A DNA stretch of 5,484 nt, taken from Blastocatellia bacterium. GTDB taxonomy: Bacteria > Acidobacteriota > Blastocatellia > Pyrinomonadales > Pyrinomonadaceae. Both the position numbers and the translations under genes were made by a program. Under the pieces are notes generated by a model that was given only the letters and a program-made list of their open reading frames with translations, did no database searches and was not told where the DNA came from. The stretch spans positions 1-5,484 of the forward strand of contig PSRF01000329.1 in NCBI GenBank assembly GCA_003175865.1. The letters are read 5' to 3'. The first letter of the stretch is position 1, and every line of letters starts with the position of its first letter. Positions 5,272 to 5,484 of this stretch are shown here, in pieces.

Positions 5272-5393
5272 GCGGGGATTCTATCCCATGTTGGGAATGC
5301 AGGCGTCGTCGCTGCCACTCTTTGCTTGACTCAACATTGAGCGAAATCAACAGCAATGTAGGCGAGGATGCCTGCGGTGCCAGCGTTTTCGAT
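5272..5393. other. Intergenic stretch between the metallophosphoesterase and the tRNA promoter
   Basis: No gene is visible. It contains a short perfect dyad CTCAA-CA-TTGAG at 5330-5341 and an isolated TTGACT at 5326-5331 with no good -10 after it. Nothing else supports a function. Confidence 0.4.
5278..5283 (-). promoter_or_regulatory. TAGAAT -10 element suited to a leaderless metallophosphoesterase mRNA
   Basis: On the minus strand TAGAAT matches five of six -10 consensus bases and is followed by six bases before the GTG start codon. Initiation at the usual distance would begin the transcript on that GTG. No recognisable -35 lies 16-18 nt upstream, so the element alone is weak evidence. A small dyad GGGAT-N3-ATCCC (5275-5287) overlaps it. 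Confidence 0.35.
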
Positions 5394-5421
5394 TTGACAA
5401 TCTTTGAGTGCCGACTAGAAT
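5394..5421 (+). promoter_or_regulatory. Strong promoter of the tRNA-Ser gene
   Basis: A perfect -35 TTGACA (5394-5399), a 16-nt spacer and TAGAAT (5416-5421, five of six) lie upstream of the tRNA. Transcription would start near 5428, leaving about 17 nt of 5' leader for RNase P to remove before the mature end at 5445. This is the best promoter in the window. Confidence 0.75.
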
Positions 5422-5444
5422 TGGTCTTCGCCTGATTCCGGCAC

Positions 5445-5484
5445 GGAGATGTGGCCGAGTGGCTGAAGGCGGCGGTTTGCTAAA
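5445..5484 (+). tRNA. tRNA-Ser(GCU), 5' part, cut by the window edge
   Basis: The first 40 nt of a class II serine tRNA are present: acceptor strand GGAGATG, TG, D-arm GCC...GGC, then anticodon strand GCGGT (5472-5476) and loop TTGCTAA (5477-5483) with anticodon GCT (5479-5481), which reads AGC and AGU. The sequence ends at the start of the 3' anticodon strand, so the long variable arm, T-arm and acceptor end lie beyond the window. The serine assignment rests on the characteristic GGAGA-GTGGCCGAGTGG opening and the anticodon. Confidence 0.93.

Noticed and set aside
1..5484. CRISPR array, insertion sequence, phage or attachment-site structure
   Set aside because: No regularly spaced direct repeats, transposase or integrase fragments were seen. 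The tRNA-Ser at the right edge could be an integration target, but its 3' end is outside the window.

Overview
The window looks like ordinary bacterial chromosome of moderate GC (about half) carrying five complete or near-complete protein genes, one truncated core-metabolism gene and the start of a tRNA. The gene types (bacterial 1-deoxyxylulose-5-phosphate synthase, an LTXXQ Spy/CpxP-like exported protein, a Tat-exported metallophosphoesterase, and especially a DksA/TraR-type zinc finger fused to a SpoIIE/RsbU phosphatase beside a CVC-type ArsR) suggest a Gram-negative, possibly an Acidobacteriota member. The taxon is an inference from general familiarity with these families, not a search result.

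Layout. 1-1444 (minus): dxs, missing its C-terminal part off the left edge. 1445-1670: divergent control region with a TTGACA promoter for dxs overlapped by a TTACATCA-N6-TGATGTAA dyad, and a weaker promoter plus 5' stem-loop for the next gene. 1671-2186 (plus): small exported Arg-rich LTXXQ protein, closed by a textbook terminator (2208-2242). 2269-2799 (plus): GNAT N-acetyltransferase of the phosphinothricin/arsinothricin (PAT/ArsN) type. 2787-2957: control region with two almost identical 20-bp near-palindromes in opposite orientation, flanking a likely promoter. 3018-3410 (plus): ArsR repressor with CVC and C-terminal CC cysteines. 3444-4421 (plus): zinc finger-PP2C phosphatase, 33 nt behind arsR and probably co-transcribed. 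4426-5271 (minus): Tat-dependent metallophosphoesterase, converging on the phosphatase gene with only 4 nt between the stop codons. 5394-5484 (plus): strong promoter and the first 40 nt of tRNA-Ser(GCU).

How the parts may work together. The GNAT, the arsR operators, ArsR and the phosphatase form the only part that looks like a system. An arsenite-type thiol-metalloid repressor appears to control itself and a stress-signalling phosphatase of the RsbU class rather than the usual efflux pump and arsenate reductase. The adjacent acetyltransferase resembles enzymes that inactivate phosphinothricin or arsinothricin. The reading 'metalloid sensing wired into partner-switching stress control' is my inference; the sequence shows only domains, order, spacing and the candidate operators. 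The other genes are housekeeping or envelope functions without evident linkage to it.
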